64,000 bases of DNA from Cryptomeria japonica (lineage: Eukaryota > Streptophyta > Pinopsida > Cupressales > Cupressaceae): the NCBI RefSeq assembly GCF_030272615.1, contig NC_081412.1, forward strand, positions 344,651,870 through 344,715,869. Direction: 5' to 3'. The number at the start of each line of letters is the position of its first letter. The stretch's first letter is position 1. The position numbers and the translations under genes are program-made. Of this stretch, positions 9,744 to 18,912 are shown piece by piece. The notes below the pieces were generated by a model that made no database searches, was not told the origin of the DNA, and worked only from the letters and a program-made list of their open reading frames with translations.

Positions 9744-12700
9744 ATGTCAGATTTTTATTTGCAAAATGTTCATGCTTTCGATGATTATTATGAGTATAGC
9801 CAAGATGAATTAGATGAAGCTTTAGATGAGTTTTTGAACCCTAAAGATGCCAAACCTTCATTTTACCAAAAACTCATAAACCTTGTTACTATGCCATTTC
9901 GTTGTGATGAGAAAGATAAGTTGAATGAATCCTCTCAAGGGTACATTCCTATCAACTCTTCCACTAAATCTAGTAACATGGTTGTTTTCAACAATCCCCT
10001 CTATGAGGAGATGTCTCCTTTTGAATCAAAAGATAAACCTTTTAATAGATATGATCATGCTTTGTTGGATGATGCTCTTGATGACTTTGTGGCTTTATCG
10101 AAATCTCGAAACAAAAACAAAACTTCTAAATTAGTTAACATGATAAACTTGAATGAGCATAAAAAGCCTCTCTTTGAAGTCCAAGGAGCTTATCCTTCTC
10201 CCACCTTTCAAGGTCCTAAATCACCTCTCTTTACTGTCCAAGGAGGGTATGATCATGATTCCTTTTGTACTCCGAATAAACCAATCATCACTGTGCAAGG
10301 AAGAAAACCTATAAGTCCTTATAATTATGCCAAGCAAATAACAAGAGAGAGTTATCATGCGGTTGCCCATACTTATCATACCAGAAATAATAGGCAACCT
10401 AGTCCTCCTCCTGTTATCCCAGTTTCTCTTCCGAATCCTCAACCGATTCTTCCACAAGCTCCCCGTATTTCGCAAGTTCTTAGTAAGGAATATGATCTCA
10501 TAGAACAACTTAAAGCTACCCCTGCTAAGATATCCCTTTGGGATTTGATTCAAACTTCTTCCACTCATCATGGAATGTTACAAGATGCCTTGAAAGATTT
10601 GAATGTTCCTCCACCGAATACATCTAGTAATATAGCATCTTTGGTTAACTCTGTGATGAATCCTAAAGCTCAAATTGTGTTTACCCAAGATGAGTTGCCT
10701 ACTAGTGAAATCCAACATCAATATGATCCCTTGATGATTGTGGTTATCATGAAAGACACTGCTATAAGGCGAACACTAGTAGATAATGGCTCTGGTCTTA
10801 ATGTGTGTAGCATTAATCTTTTGCATAAGATGAATGTGGATACATCCTTAATTGAACCGGACTCTCGTCCTATTCGAGGCTTTGATAATGTGGCTAAAAC
10901 TTCATTAGGTACTATCACCTTACCCATCACAGTGGGGCCTGTTACTTTGCCTACACCTATCCATGTTATGTCGGGAAATCTAACGTACAACTTGCTACTG
11001 GGGAGACCTTGGATTCACAGTATGCAAGCTGTCCCTTCTACATTGCATAGACAAGTTAAATTTATTTATAACAATAAGACATATACCTTGATAGGTGATA
11101 CTAATTTTCAAGCTTGTTTGCAAACATCCACTTCTAAGGGGGGTTCTTCTAAGCCGTCCTCATCTAGTGATGAATCTTTAAATAAGATACCTATTGGTGA
11201 ATCCTCGCTCTCCGATGATCAAAATTCTTTGGATGAGTCTGGAGCTCTTGGAGAAGATTCTTCTCGACTTGAAACTACACATAAGAAGGATTTTGATCCT
11301 GGGAAGATCCTCGAAGACGACGATTGGGGATCCCTTGATTTTAATCCTACCTTTGTGGGTGAATATAAGGTTCCTTCTAGAGAGCTTAAAGTTGAAAAGA
11401 AGGAAGAAGCTAAAAATCAATCAACCTTACCTGAATCTATGAGTAATAATTTTGTGGCCGCCTCTCAAACTTCTTCTCCTCACATCTCTAATTATGAAGA
11501 GTTTGATTCTTTGTCTTATGAAAAACCACCTTCTCTTCCTAAAATGGCTGATCGTTATGGTCTTGGTTTTCACATTTTTGCTAAGCATGGGTATCATGGA
11601 AAAGGTTGTGGTGCTCATGAACAAGGGATAAGAGTTCCTCTAGAGACTAATTTTCACAATTATGCCTTTGGACTTGGCTATAATCCCTGCAGACGTACTA
11701 AAGCTTCTAAAAGACCATGCATTAGTGTTAATGTTATTTCTACTTCTCTATCAATACAACACCCCGAGTACATTGATGGGGATCCTTCGTGTGCTTGTGC
11801 TTTTGACGTTTTCCCTACCGATGACGCTTTAGCTGAATTTTTAGGAGCATATGACACTCTTCCTCGTTATCATCACAATAGGGGACTCCCTTATTGTTTG
11901 AACACTGAAGCCTACTTTGGAAAAGAGACGGATAATGATGAGATTGTGAAAGAATTCCCTCAGCTAAAGGATACTCCTCAACAAAGCAATCTTCTCATAA
12001 GTGACACCACTGATGTTAAGATGGACCCTTGCAATAAAGAGAAAGTTATTAAAATTGGAAAATGTTTGGATGGAGAAGAACAAAAACAATATGAAGATTT
12101 ATTGCATGAATTCCCCGAGATCTTTGCTTGGACATACTCTGACATGCCTGGTATAGATCCTAAGATTGTTACTCATAACATTGTCTTAATTCCTGATGCT
12201 AAGCCCGTGAAACAAAAGATTCAAAAAATGAATCCTAAGGTAGCTTTGCTTGTTAAGGCTGAGATTGAAAAGTTATTGGAGGCTGGATTTATCCGCCCTA
12301 TTGACTATTCCCCATCGATTTCAAATATTATCGCTGTGGCTAAACCAGATAACAAAATAAGAATGTGTACCGACTTTCGGGATCTAAATAAGGCTTCTTT
12401 AAAAGATGATTTTCCTCTTCCAAACATTGACATGATAGTTGATTCTACGGCAGGACATGCCTTGTTATCCTTCATGGATGGTTTTTCAGGATACAATCAA
12501 ATTTTTATTAACCCTCAAGATCAATTCAAACCCGCTTTCACTACTCCTTGGGGTACGTTTTGTTGGATAATGATGCCTTTTGGACTTAAAAATGCCTGTG
12601 CAACTTATCAACGAGCGATGACCCTTATCTTTCATGATTATATGCATAAGATTTTAGAGGATTATGTTGATGACATTTTAGCCAAATCCTTTCTTCGCAT

Positions 12701-13520
12701 GGATCATATTAAAATCCTTCGTCAAATCTTTGAAAGGATTCGTAAATATCACATGCGCTTGAATCCCCGAAAATGTGTTTTTGGTGTGGATAGTGGAAAA
12801 CTATTAGGATTCATAGTTTCGCATCGTGGGATTGAGGTGGACACTAAGAAAATAGATGCTATTGTCAACATGCCACCTCCTAGAAATGTGTCTCAACTTA
12901 AAAGCTTACAAGGAAAGATTCAAGCTATTCGTAGGTTTGTATCTCAACTTGCGGATCGTACTTTTCCTTTGACTCAACTTCTCAAAAAGAATATCACTTT
13001 TCAATGGAATGAGGATTGTCAGCAAGCATTTGAAGATTTAAAAATGTATTTGACTAATCCTCCTATCCTTCGACCGGCCGAACCTTCTCAACCCTTCCTC
13101 CTTTATACGGCTGCTTCCTCTCATGCTCTTGCAGCATTATTGGCACAACATGATAAAGATGGTAAGGAATGTCTGGTTTATTACATAAGTCGTACCTTAC
13201 TCGATTATGAAACCCGATATTCTACGATAGAAAGACAATGCTTGGCCTTGGTGTTTGCGACTCATAAATTGAGACATTATCTTTTAAATTCAGAAGTCCA
13301 TGTCATGATAAAGTTTGATCCGTTGAAGCATCTTTTCTCTAAAACTGATTTATCAGGACGCCTAGCTAAGTGGGTTATGATGTTAACTGAATTTGACCTT
13401 AAATTTGTTTCACAAAGAGCAATTAAAGGGCAAGCGTTGACCGATCACCTAGCTGAGGCCCCTTCACCTTTCTCCTTCCCTAACCCTGAGTCTTTTCCTA
13501 CGACTTCATTCTTTCTATAG
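9744..13520 (+). CDS. Element A ORF1: unusual N-terminus, protease, G-patch, RT, RNase H
   Basis: An open frame of 1258 codons from ATG 9744, where a poly-A-rich leader ends. Residues 1-330 start MSDFYLQNVHAFDDYY and carry three PLFEVQG/PLFTVQG/PIITVQG repeats, but no recognisable gag domain or zinc knuckle. An aspartic protease follows (LVDNGSGLNVC, about 10780; YNLLLGRPW). Next comes a G-patch (HGYHGKGCGAHEQGI to FGLGYNP, 11544-11690). RT follows with CTDFRDLNKAS, MPFGLKNACATYQRAM and the intact catalytic YVDD at about 12660, then RNase H (LLYTAASSHALAALLAQHD; ISRTLLDYETRY). The frame closes at 13518-13520, just before the second RNase H, which continues in another frame. A one-base indel near 13500 or programmed frameshifting could explain this. 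Confidence 0.9.
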   Translation: MSDFYLQNVHAFDDYYEYSQDELDEALDEFLNPKDAKPSFYQKLINLVTMPFRCDEKDKLNESSQGYIPINSSTKSSNMVVFNNPLYEEMSPFESKDKPFNRYDHALLDDALDDFVALSKSRNKNKTSKLVNMINLNEHKKPLFEVQGAYPSPTFQGPKSPLFTVQGGYDHDSFCTPNKPIITVQGRKPISPYNYAKQITRESYHAVAHTYHTRNNRQPSPPPVIPVSLPNPQPILPQAPRISQVLSKEYDLIEQLKATPAKISLWDLIQTSSTHHGMLQDALKDLNVPPPNTSSNIASLVNSVMNPKAQIVFTQDELPTSEIQHQYDPLMIVVIMKDTAIRRTLVDNGSGLNVCSINLLHKMNVDTSLIEPDSRPIRGFDNVAKTSLGTITLPITVGPVTLPTPIHVMSGNLTYNLLLGRPWIHSMQAVPSTLHRQVKFIYNNKTYTLIGDTNFQACLQTSTSKGGSSKPSSSSDESLNKIPIGESSLSDDQNSLDESGALGEDSSRLETTHKKDFDPGKILEDDDWGSLDFNPTFVGEYKVPSRELKVEKKEEAKNQSTLPESMSNNFVAASQTSSPHISNYEEFDSLSYEKPPSLPKMADRYGLGFHIFAKHGYHGKGCGAHEQGIRVPLETNFHNYAFGLGYNPCRRTKASKRPCISVNVISTSLSIQHPEYIDGDPSCACAFDVFPTDDALAEFLGAYDTLPRYHHNRGLPYCLNTEAYFGKETDNDEIVKEFPQLKDTPQQSNLLISDTTDVKMDPCNKEKVIKIGKCLDGEEQKQYEDLLHEFPEIFAWTYSDMPGIDPKIVTHNIVLIPDAKPVKQKIQKMNPKVALLVKAEIEKLLEAGFIRPIDYSPSISNIIAVAKPDNKIRMCTDFRDLNKASLKDDFPLPNIDMIVDSTAGHALLSFMDGFSGYNQIFINPQDQFKPAFTTPWGTFCWIMMPFGLKNACATYQRAMTLIFHDYMHKILEDYVDDILAKSFLRMDHIKILRQIFERIRKYHMRLNPRKCVFGVDSGKLLGFIVSHRGIEVDTKKIDAIVNMPPPRNVSQLKSLQGKIQAIRRFVSQLADRTFPLTQLLKKNITFQWNEDCQQAFEDLKMYLTNPPILRPAEPSQPFLLYTAASSHALAALLAQHDKDGKECLVYYISRTLLDYETRYSTIERQCLALVFATHKLRHYLLNSEVHVMIKFDPLKHLFSKTDLSGRLAKWVMMLTEFDLKFVSQRAIKGQALTDHLAEAPSPFSFPNPESFPTTSFFL

Positions 13521-15289
13521 AGAAAGATGAAACTTGGGAGTTATACTTTGATGGCTCTAAGTGTCGTACGGGATCGGGGGCAGGTGTTGTTCTGATTTCT
13601 CCTACAAAGAAACCTATTCCCTTATCCTATCGTCTAAATTTCCTGTGTACCAATAATATTGCTGAGTATGAGGCTCTTATAGCGGGAATAAAAGCAGCCT
13701 TAGCTCTGAATATAAAACACATACATATCTATGGAGATTCGCAATTGATTATAAGACAAGTAACAGGAATATATCAAGCAAAACAAGACAAATTATCACA
13801 ATATAAAGACCTTGCTATCTCTTTATTACAAAATTTTGATTCTTATACTATGGAACCCGTTCCTCGAAAAGATAATCGACATGTGGATGCAATGGCATGT
13901 GTGGCTTCTCTGGTATCTTTAGAGGACCCTGTGGTCGATCTTAAATTCATTATTCACAACCTTTTTTCTCCAGCTATTATAGACGATTCTAGCTTGGTAA
14001 CATGTTGTAATTTTATAGACTCAGATGAATGGTACTCGCATATCGTAAGATATTTGACCGATGGTACCTTTCCTGATTCTGCTAATAGAAACACTAGGGC
14101 TAGAATCTGCAAGCTGTCTGCTAGGTATATCATTCTTTCTAATGTCCTTTACCGAAGGGGTTATGATGGTCTTCTCCTTCGTTGTCTTAACAAGTCGGAA
14201 ATCCCTGTTGCTCTTGAAGAGGCACATTCAGGTGCCTATGGGGGGAATTTTGGGGGCAAATCCTTGGTTCATAGATTGCTTCGTATGGGATACTATTGGC
14301 AAACTATGCAGAAGGATTCCTTTTCATTTGTTAAAAAATGTCATCAATGTCAACAACATAATAACCTGATTCATGCTCCTGCCCAAGAACTCCGTTCTCA
14401 AGTAGCTTCTTGGCCTTTTTCCGCATGGGGTTTGGATCTTATTGGTAAAATCTCTCCTCCTTCATCTCAAGGACACACCTTCATTATAACCGCAACAGAT
14501 TACTTTACGAAGTGGGTAGAAGCTATTCCCCTTCGCTCTACTACTGCTGAAGTGATTTGTCAATTTCTTCTAGAAAGCATCATTTCTCGATTCGGGATAC
14601 CTTCTACTATAATCTCAGATAATGGGACATCATTTAAGAACAAGGACGTGAAGAAATTCCTCAAGAAGTATCATATCAAACATCGATTTTCTACACCATA
14701 CTATCCTCAGTCAAATGGTCAAGCCGAATCATCCAATAAGATAATTGAACAAATTCTTCGCAAAACAGTGAATAAGCATGGTAAGGATTGGAGTAACCAG
14801 CTAATCTATGCTCTTTGGGCTTACCGAACGAGTGTACGAATTGCCACAAGAACTACTCCTTATAATCTTGTTTATGGTGCTGACGCTATTATGCCTTTAG
14901 AGCTAGAGATTCCATCAGTTAGGGTTTCTCTCAAAGGTATAGTAGATGATGACTCTTATAGAGAACAACGACTTCAACAGCTTGAGATGCTTGATGAACA
15001 GCGTATAAACGCTCTTGAGCATATTCAAGCATATCACAAAACTCTACAGCGAAGCTATAATGATAAGGTTATTCAACGTTCCTTCTCAGTAGGTGACTTA
15101 GTCCTCTATGAGAATCAGCGCAATGTGAATGCCTTACCTACAGAAAAGGGAAAATTCAGTCCTAATTGGCTTGGACCATATATCGTTATTGAGGATTATG
15201 GATCAGGTGCTTACAAAATAGTGGATGTAGATGGTACACCTCTTAAAGAACCTATCAATGCTATGCACTTGCGTAGATATTATGCTTAA
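13502..15289 (+). CDS. Element A ORF2: archaeal-type RNase H and integrase
   Basis: This frame overlaps the end of ORF1 by about 18 bases; the first ATG is at 13745, inside the domain. It begins with a second RNase H (ETWELYFDGS, GAGVVLISP, NNIAEYEALIAGIKAAL, IYGDSQLIIRQVTG), the marker of Tat-type elements. Integrase follows: HHCC finger (CHQCQQH near 14340), DDE core with WGLDLIGK, SDNGTSFKNKD and NGQAESSNK, and a C-terminal module with GKFSPNWLGPYIV, ending LRRYYA-stop. No internal stops interrupt it. It is probably expressed as the downstream part of a Gag-Pol-like polyprotein. Confidence 0.9.
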   Translation, partial: DFILSIEKDETWELYFDGSKCRTGSGAGVVLISPTKKPIPLSYRLNFLCTNNIAEYEALIAGIKAALALNIKHIHIYGDSQLIIRQVTGIYQAKQDKLSQYKDLAISLLQNFDSYTMEPVPRKDNRHVDAMACVASLVSLEDPVVDLKFIIHNLFSPAIIDDSSLVTCCNFIDSDEWYSHIVRYLTDGTFPDSANRNTRARICKLSARYIILSNVLYRRGYDGLLLRCLNKSEIPVALEEAHSGAYGGNFGGKSLVHRLLRMGYYWQTMQKDSFSFVKKCHQCQQHNNLIHAPAQELRSQVASWPFSAWGLDLIGKISPPSSQGHTFIITATDYFTKWVEAIPLRSTTAEVICQFLLESIISRFGIPSTIISDNGTSFKNKDVKKFLKKYHIKHRFSTPYYPQSNGQAESSNKIIEQILRKTVNKHGKDWSNQLIYALWAYRTSVRIATRTTPYNLVYGADAIMPLELEIPSVRVSLKGIVDDDSYREQRLQQLEMLDEQRINALEHIQAYHKTLQRSYNDKVIQRSFSVGDLVLYENQRNVNALPTEKGKFSPNWLGPYIVIEDYGSGAYKIVDVDGTPLKEPINAMHLRRYYA

Positions 15290-15891
15290 TTCTTCATTCT
15301 TCATCTATCTTCTTTTCAGTTCTTCAACATTGGGTAATATGTTAGTATCTCCTAATTAGAGCAAAATAGAATTAAATGTTATGTTGTTTAATCTATATTG
15401 CTTCGTTCTTGACAAGCGTGTTTCTTTACTTCATGGTTTGTCTTGAATTCATTTATGTAAGTTGTAAAAGATTTACATTTCCATTATGATAGCATATTAT
15501 ACAGTGTCTTTATGTGTTAAGTAGAATCGTATCATGTTGTGTTTAAGTTCAAAATTAAATCACGTTAGTTATATGATTCTTAGACTTAATGCATATCTCT
15601 TCCCTATCATCAATGTAGTACTTGATTAAATATTTAATTAAGTCACACATGTATCAATTTAATCATGGAGCATTGAGAAATCAATCACATGGAAATTAAA
15701 TTCTGAACATACATGTACATTTACCAAATGTATTAGATTTAATCAAAGCAAAATATACATTTAAGCATTAAAGATAACACATTTGAGACAAAAGAGAAGC
15801 ATGTATATATACATATATATATATGTGTGGATCGTATACAAATATAGGTCACTGTATATCCAAAATGTGACCTCTCTTTTACATCATAAAA
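15290..15891. other. Non-coding spacer of A between integrase and antisense gene
   Basis: AT-rich, with a short (TA)n run near 15806-15825. No coding frame is supported. It lies at the 3' ends of two converging transcription units (ORF2 on plus, PMD-type gene on minus), so it may hold polyadenylation signals; I cannot place one confidently. Confidence 0.5.
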
Positions 15892-18331
15892 TCATCTCCT
15901 ATCTCTAGGACTGGTGGCTGGAGAGTGTCGACTGGATGCTCCCTCCTGATCTGGCCGTGAAGGTGGACCCATGGGTGTGTAGCGAGATACAGACCATGAG
16001 TGACTCCGAGAGGAACTCCTACGATCCCTATCCATAAGGATCGCGCGATAGGTGGTAGCCTCGGCCTGAGCTGCTGCTAGATCTCGTTGCGCCCACTGAA
16101 GGTCCTCTAATAGGACTCTCTCTCTCCCTCCATATGTCTACCTGAACTCGAAATGGGGAAAACAAGTCCTCGTGCTGACCCGCGTTCCCCTGAGGCCTAT
16201 AGGAAATCTGTGAGGAACTGGGGATCTATGCTATCGTGGAAATGTCTGTCACTGCCTGCAGAATCAAGGAATGCCACTCTTGCACATTAGCTGTGGCAGT
16301 AGAATAGATTTTTGTATTAGTACCATTCTATATCATCAAAACATTAATAATCAATTTAAACCTACTATACCTGGGTCTCCCTCGCGCCAGTAGGGATCAT
16401 GATACGGTAGCATTTGTGATGGGGATCTACTAGGCTCCCCCTCGCTCGACTAATCTATGCACGATGGGTGTAGGCTGGGCGGTACTAGGAACAGGTCTCC
16501 GTATCGCCTCATGTTCCCCCTGTTGGGAAATATGAGGAGGATCCAGAGCTATGGTATCATTCCCTGAATGGTGAGGAGCTGCATCTGACTCCTCCTCATC
16601 ATCTCTATCCTCATCATCTCTATCCTCATCTGCATCTGACTCCTCCTCATCATTAGTTCTCTCCTCCTCCTCAGCGCTGGGCTGATCGCCTGTAGGTGGA
16701 TCAGGATCTCCCACCTCCTCATGACCCTCTCCCTCCTCTGTCTCCTCTGACCTGGATCCCTGGTCCTCATCTCGGTCTCCATGTCTCCATGGGCCTGGAT
16801 GGCCTGTCGGGTGATCTGGTGGAAAGATAGGACCTAGATATGATCTCATAAACCATGAGACATACCTGCGTTGTGCTCCAGGCTCTGCAGAATAATCAGT
16901 GACTACATCCTGATCAGATCCCTCTATATCCGTAGTCTCGATGTCATCTATCGTCGGTCTCGCTACTGCTCTAGGTCTGGGAAGGACCCGTGAGTGTTGA
17001 GTATAGATGGGCACATCGGCTAGAACACACTGCTCTAGCCCGAACTGCCTCCGTACTCGGTCAAAGTAGAAAGGGACTATGATATGTGAATATCGTCCTC
17101 GCAGTAGGCGGTTCCTCTGTAGGCATGCTAACTGTCTCTCCATACCATCCCATTTGTGCATCCCTAGGTAAGGTCTCCACACTGTCACCTCGGCTGTCAG
17201 TCTGTCAAAAATCACTCTCCAATATAACAAATCTCCAAATCTCCACTCGCTGGTAAGTGGATAAGTGAACACCCTAGGTCGCTCACTCGCTGTACTCAGC
17301 GGAAAGCCGACGGGCCTGGTGCATGTGAAGTACTCTAAAATCCACACCTGCAGAAGTGTGCATGTCATCAAACTGAACCCCTGTCCAAATACGTACTCCT
17401 CAAGGTTGTGATAGAGATGTGCAAGCATACTCCGACCCCAAGCATACACTCTCCTGTGTCTCTCCATCGATCTGATACACCATGTGAGACCCCCATGCAT
17501 GTGCGTCCCTCGCCCATTAGGGCAGACGGCTAGTGCTATGATGGCTATCATAAGGCGTCTCAGAAGGGGTACCTCCCCTATAGGATGTAAGAGCCAGCTG
17601 ACCATGATGCGATCTCTCATCTCGCTCGGCATGACTCTCCCTATGCAATACACCTGCTCTCTCTGATGATCCTCCGCTGACTGATCAGTCGCGTATGTAA
17701 CAGTCGCTCCTCTGATAGGAAGACGAAGTATATGGTACACATCCTCTAGTGTGACCGTCAACTCCCCTACTGGAAGATGAAATGTGCATGTGTCAGGATC
17801 CCATCGCTCCATCAATGCCATCAGCATCGCAGGATGGAACCGAATGGCTGGCATGAGGATCACATACCATAATCCTACTATCGACAGTGTGTCTCTGACT
17901 GAGTAAGCCGCAGAATCTGATCTCGCAAACTGTGAAGAATATGTCCCACTGTATGCTCTCTCATGTACGGAAGGCCCTGCAACACAAAAACATAACCGTA
18001 ATCAGTACTCGATCATCAAAATCGCTAATGCAAACTATCGAACATCATGTGCTAGTCCTGAAACCCCTCGCCAAGCCCTAATTGGGGACCATAGTGTCCT
18101 GTCAGGGACCATGGCGCCCTGTCAGGGACCATGGCACCCTGAGGGGACCATGGCGCCCTGGGTGGGCCCCGGGTCAGCCTTCAGGGCCTGCATACGATCA
18201 CAGAAAAGTCAAAATGCAGAAAATCAAAAGTCAAAGTTCAGTCAACTCACCTCGTCCAGTGGCTCGTCGTCAATCACGGCCTGGCGCAGGATCTCAACCC
18301 TCGTGGGACACTCCGGTCGTCGTGAAGGCAT
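15892..18331 (-). CDS. Antisense plant-mobile-domain-like gene with introns, inside A
   Basis: Three apparent exons on the minus strand: 18331-18251 (ATG; MPSRRPECPTRVEILRQAV; ends GAG before GTGAGT), 17976-16371 (after TTGTGTTGCAG; ends CCCAG before GTATAG) and 16290-15892 (after CTACTGCCACAG; stop TGA). Exon 2 reads LMALMERWDPDTCTFHLPV-GELTVTLEDVYHILRLP, the signature of the plant mobile domain (PMD, MAIN/MAIL1-like), then about 300 more residues and an acidic tail (EEEERTNDEEESDADEDRDD). Exon 3 encodes a short helical stretch and an SR-rich end (RRSSSRSHSWSVSRY). Intron 2 joins in phase. Intron 1 is one base out of phase with the standard sites, and shifts occur in a G-run (16430) and a GA-run (about 16120). 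So the copy is slightly decayed or the model is imperfect. PMD proteins are linked to silencing and to transposons; the role here is unknown. Confidence 0.7.
18085..18180 (-). repeat. Tandem GGCGCCATGGTCC repeats in intron 1 of the PMD-like gene
   Basis: Four degenerate units; on the minus strand the core is CAGGGCGCCATGGTCCCTGA with a period of about 19-22 bp. The core closely resembles the GGGCGCCCTGGTCCCTGG units of the LTR array of A, and in the same polarity relative to each transcript. Confidence 0.75.
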
Positions 18332-18912
18332 GATGATAGCTATGTGGGCTCCGCTGCAATGAACAGTACTTAGAATCAACAAAGTGACAAATGCAAGTGT
18401 CCCTTTCAAGGTATATACGTTCATTCCTGTACCTTTATTTTCAAAACCCTAATTTTCCTCTTTCACTCATTTCATCATAACTTGAGTTTGGGAGATGCGA
18501 TTTTCGAACCGTTTGTTGCGTAGGAATCGTATTTTCATTCCCCTACTCTCGGGATGTTCCAAAAAGTTCTCTGATGAAGCCTTTTCAGTGAACATCCCTC
18601 ATCAATACTCTCTTACACAATTTGTCGTAAGTAAACATGCTACCCTGTTTCACCTCCCTAATAAGCAAGTCGAAATAGGGGGGGGCCTACAGCTACTCAC
18701 AAATTTCATCACTTTCCTTAGTAAGCATTAGGTGATTTTTGTGATCTAACATGTGTTTTGTAGGGTGCGGTTCCTAACTGTGTACTGCAGATGCTGCTGG
18801 GGGCTTCGTCCGACAACTTATGGATATATCCTTTTTCAAATAATGTTTACTTTCTGTACTTTAGCTTGCATATGCACGTAGTACTCATATGACCGCTAAA
18901 GTGGGGGCTAAA
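18332..18912 (-). other. Upstream region of the antisense gene and purine tract of A
   Basis: No supported coding sequence. The minus strand just upstream of the exon 1 ATG has a possible acceptor (TTCATTGCAG near 18355), so an extra 5' non-coding exon is possible. The promoter of the PMD-like gene should lie here. At its right end GACCGCTAAAGTGGGGGCTAAA (18894-18912) abuts the 3' LTR and is the plus-strand polypurine tract of A. Confidence 0.55.

Noticed and set aside
11178-11624. Antisense ORFs across the linker of A ORF1
   Set aside because: They are shadows of the long plus-strand ORF with no domain content.
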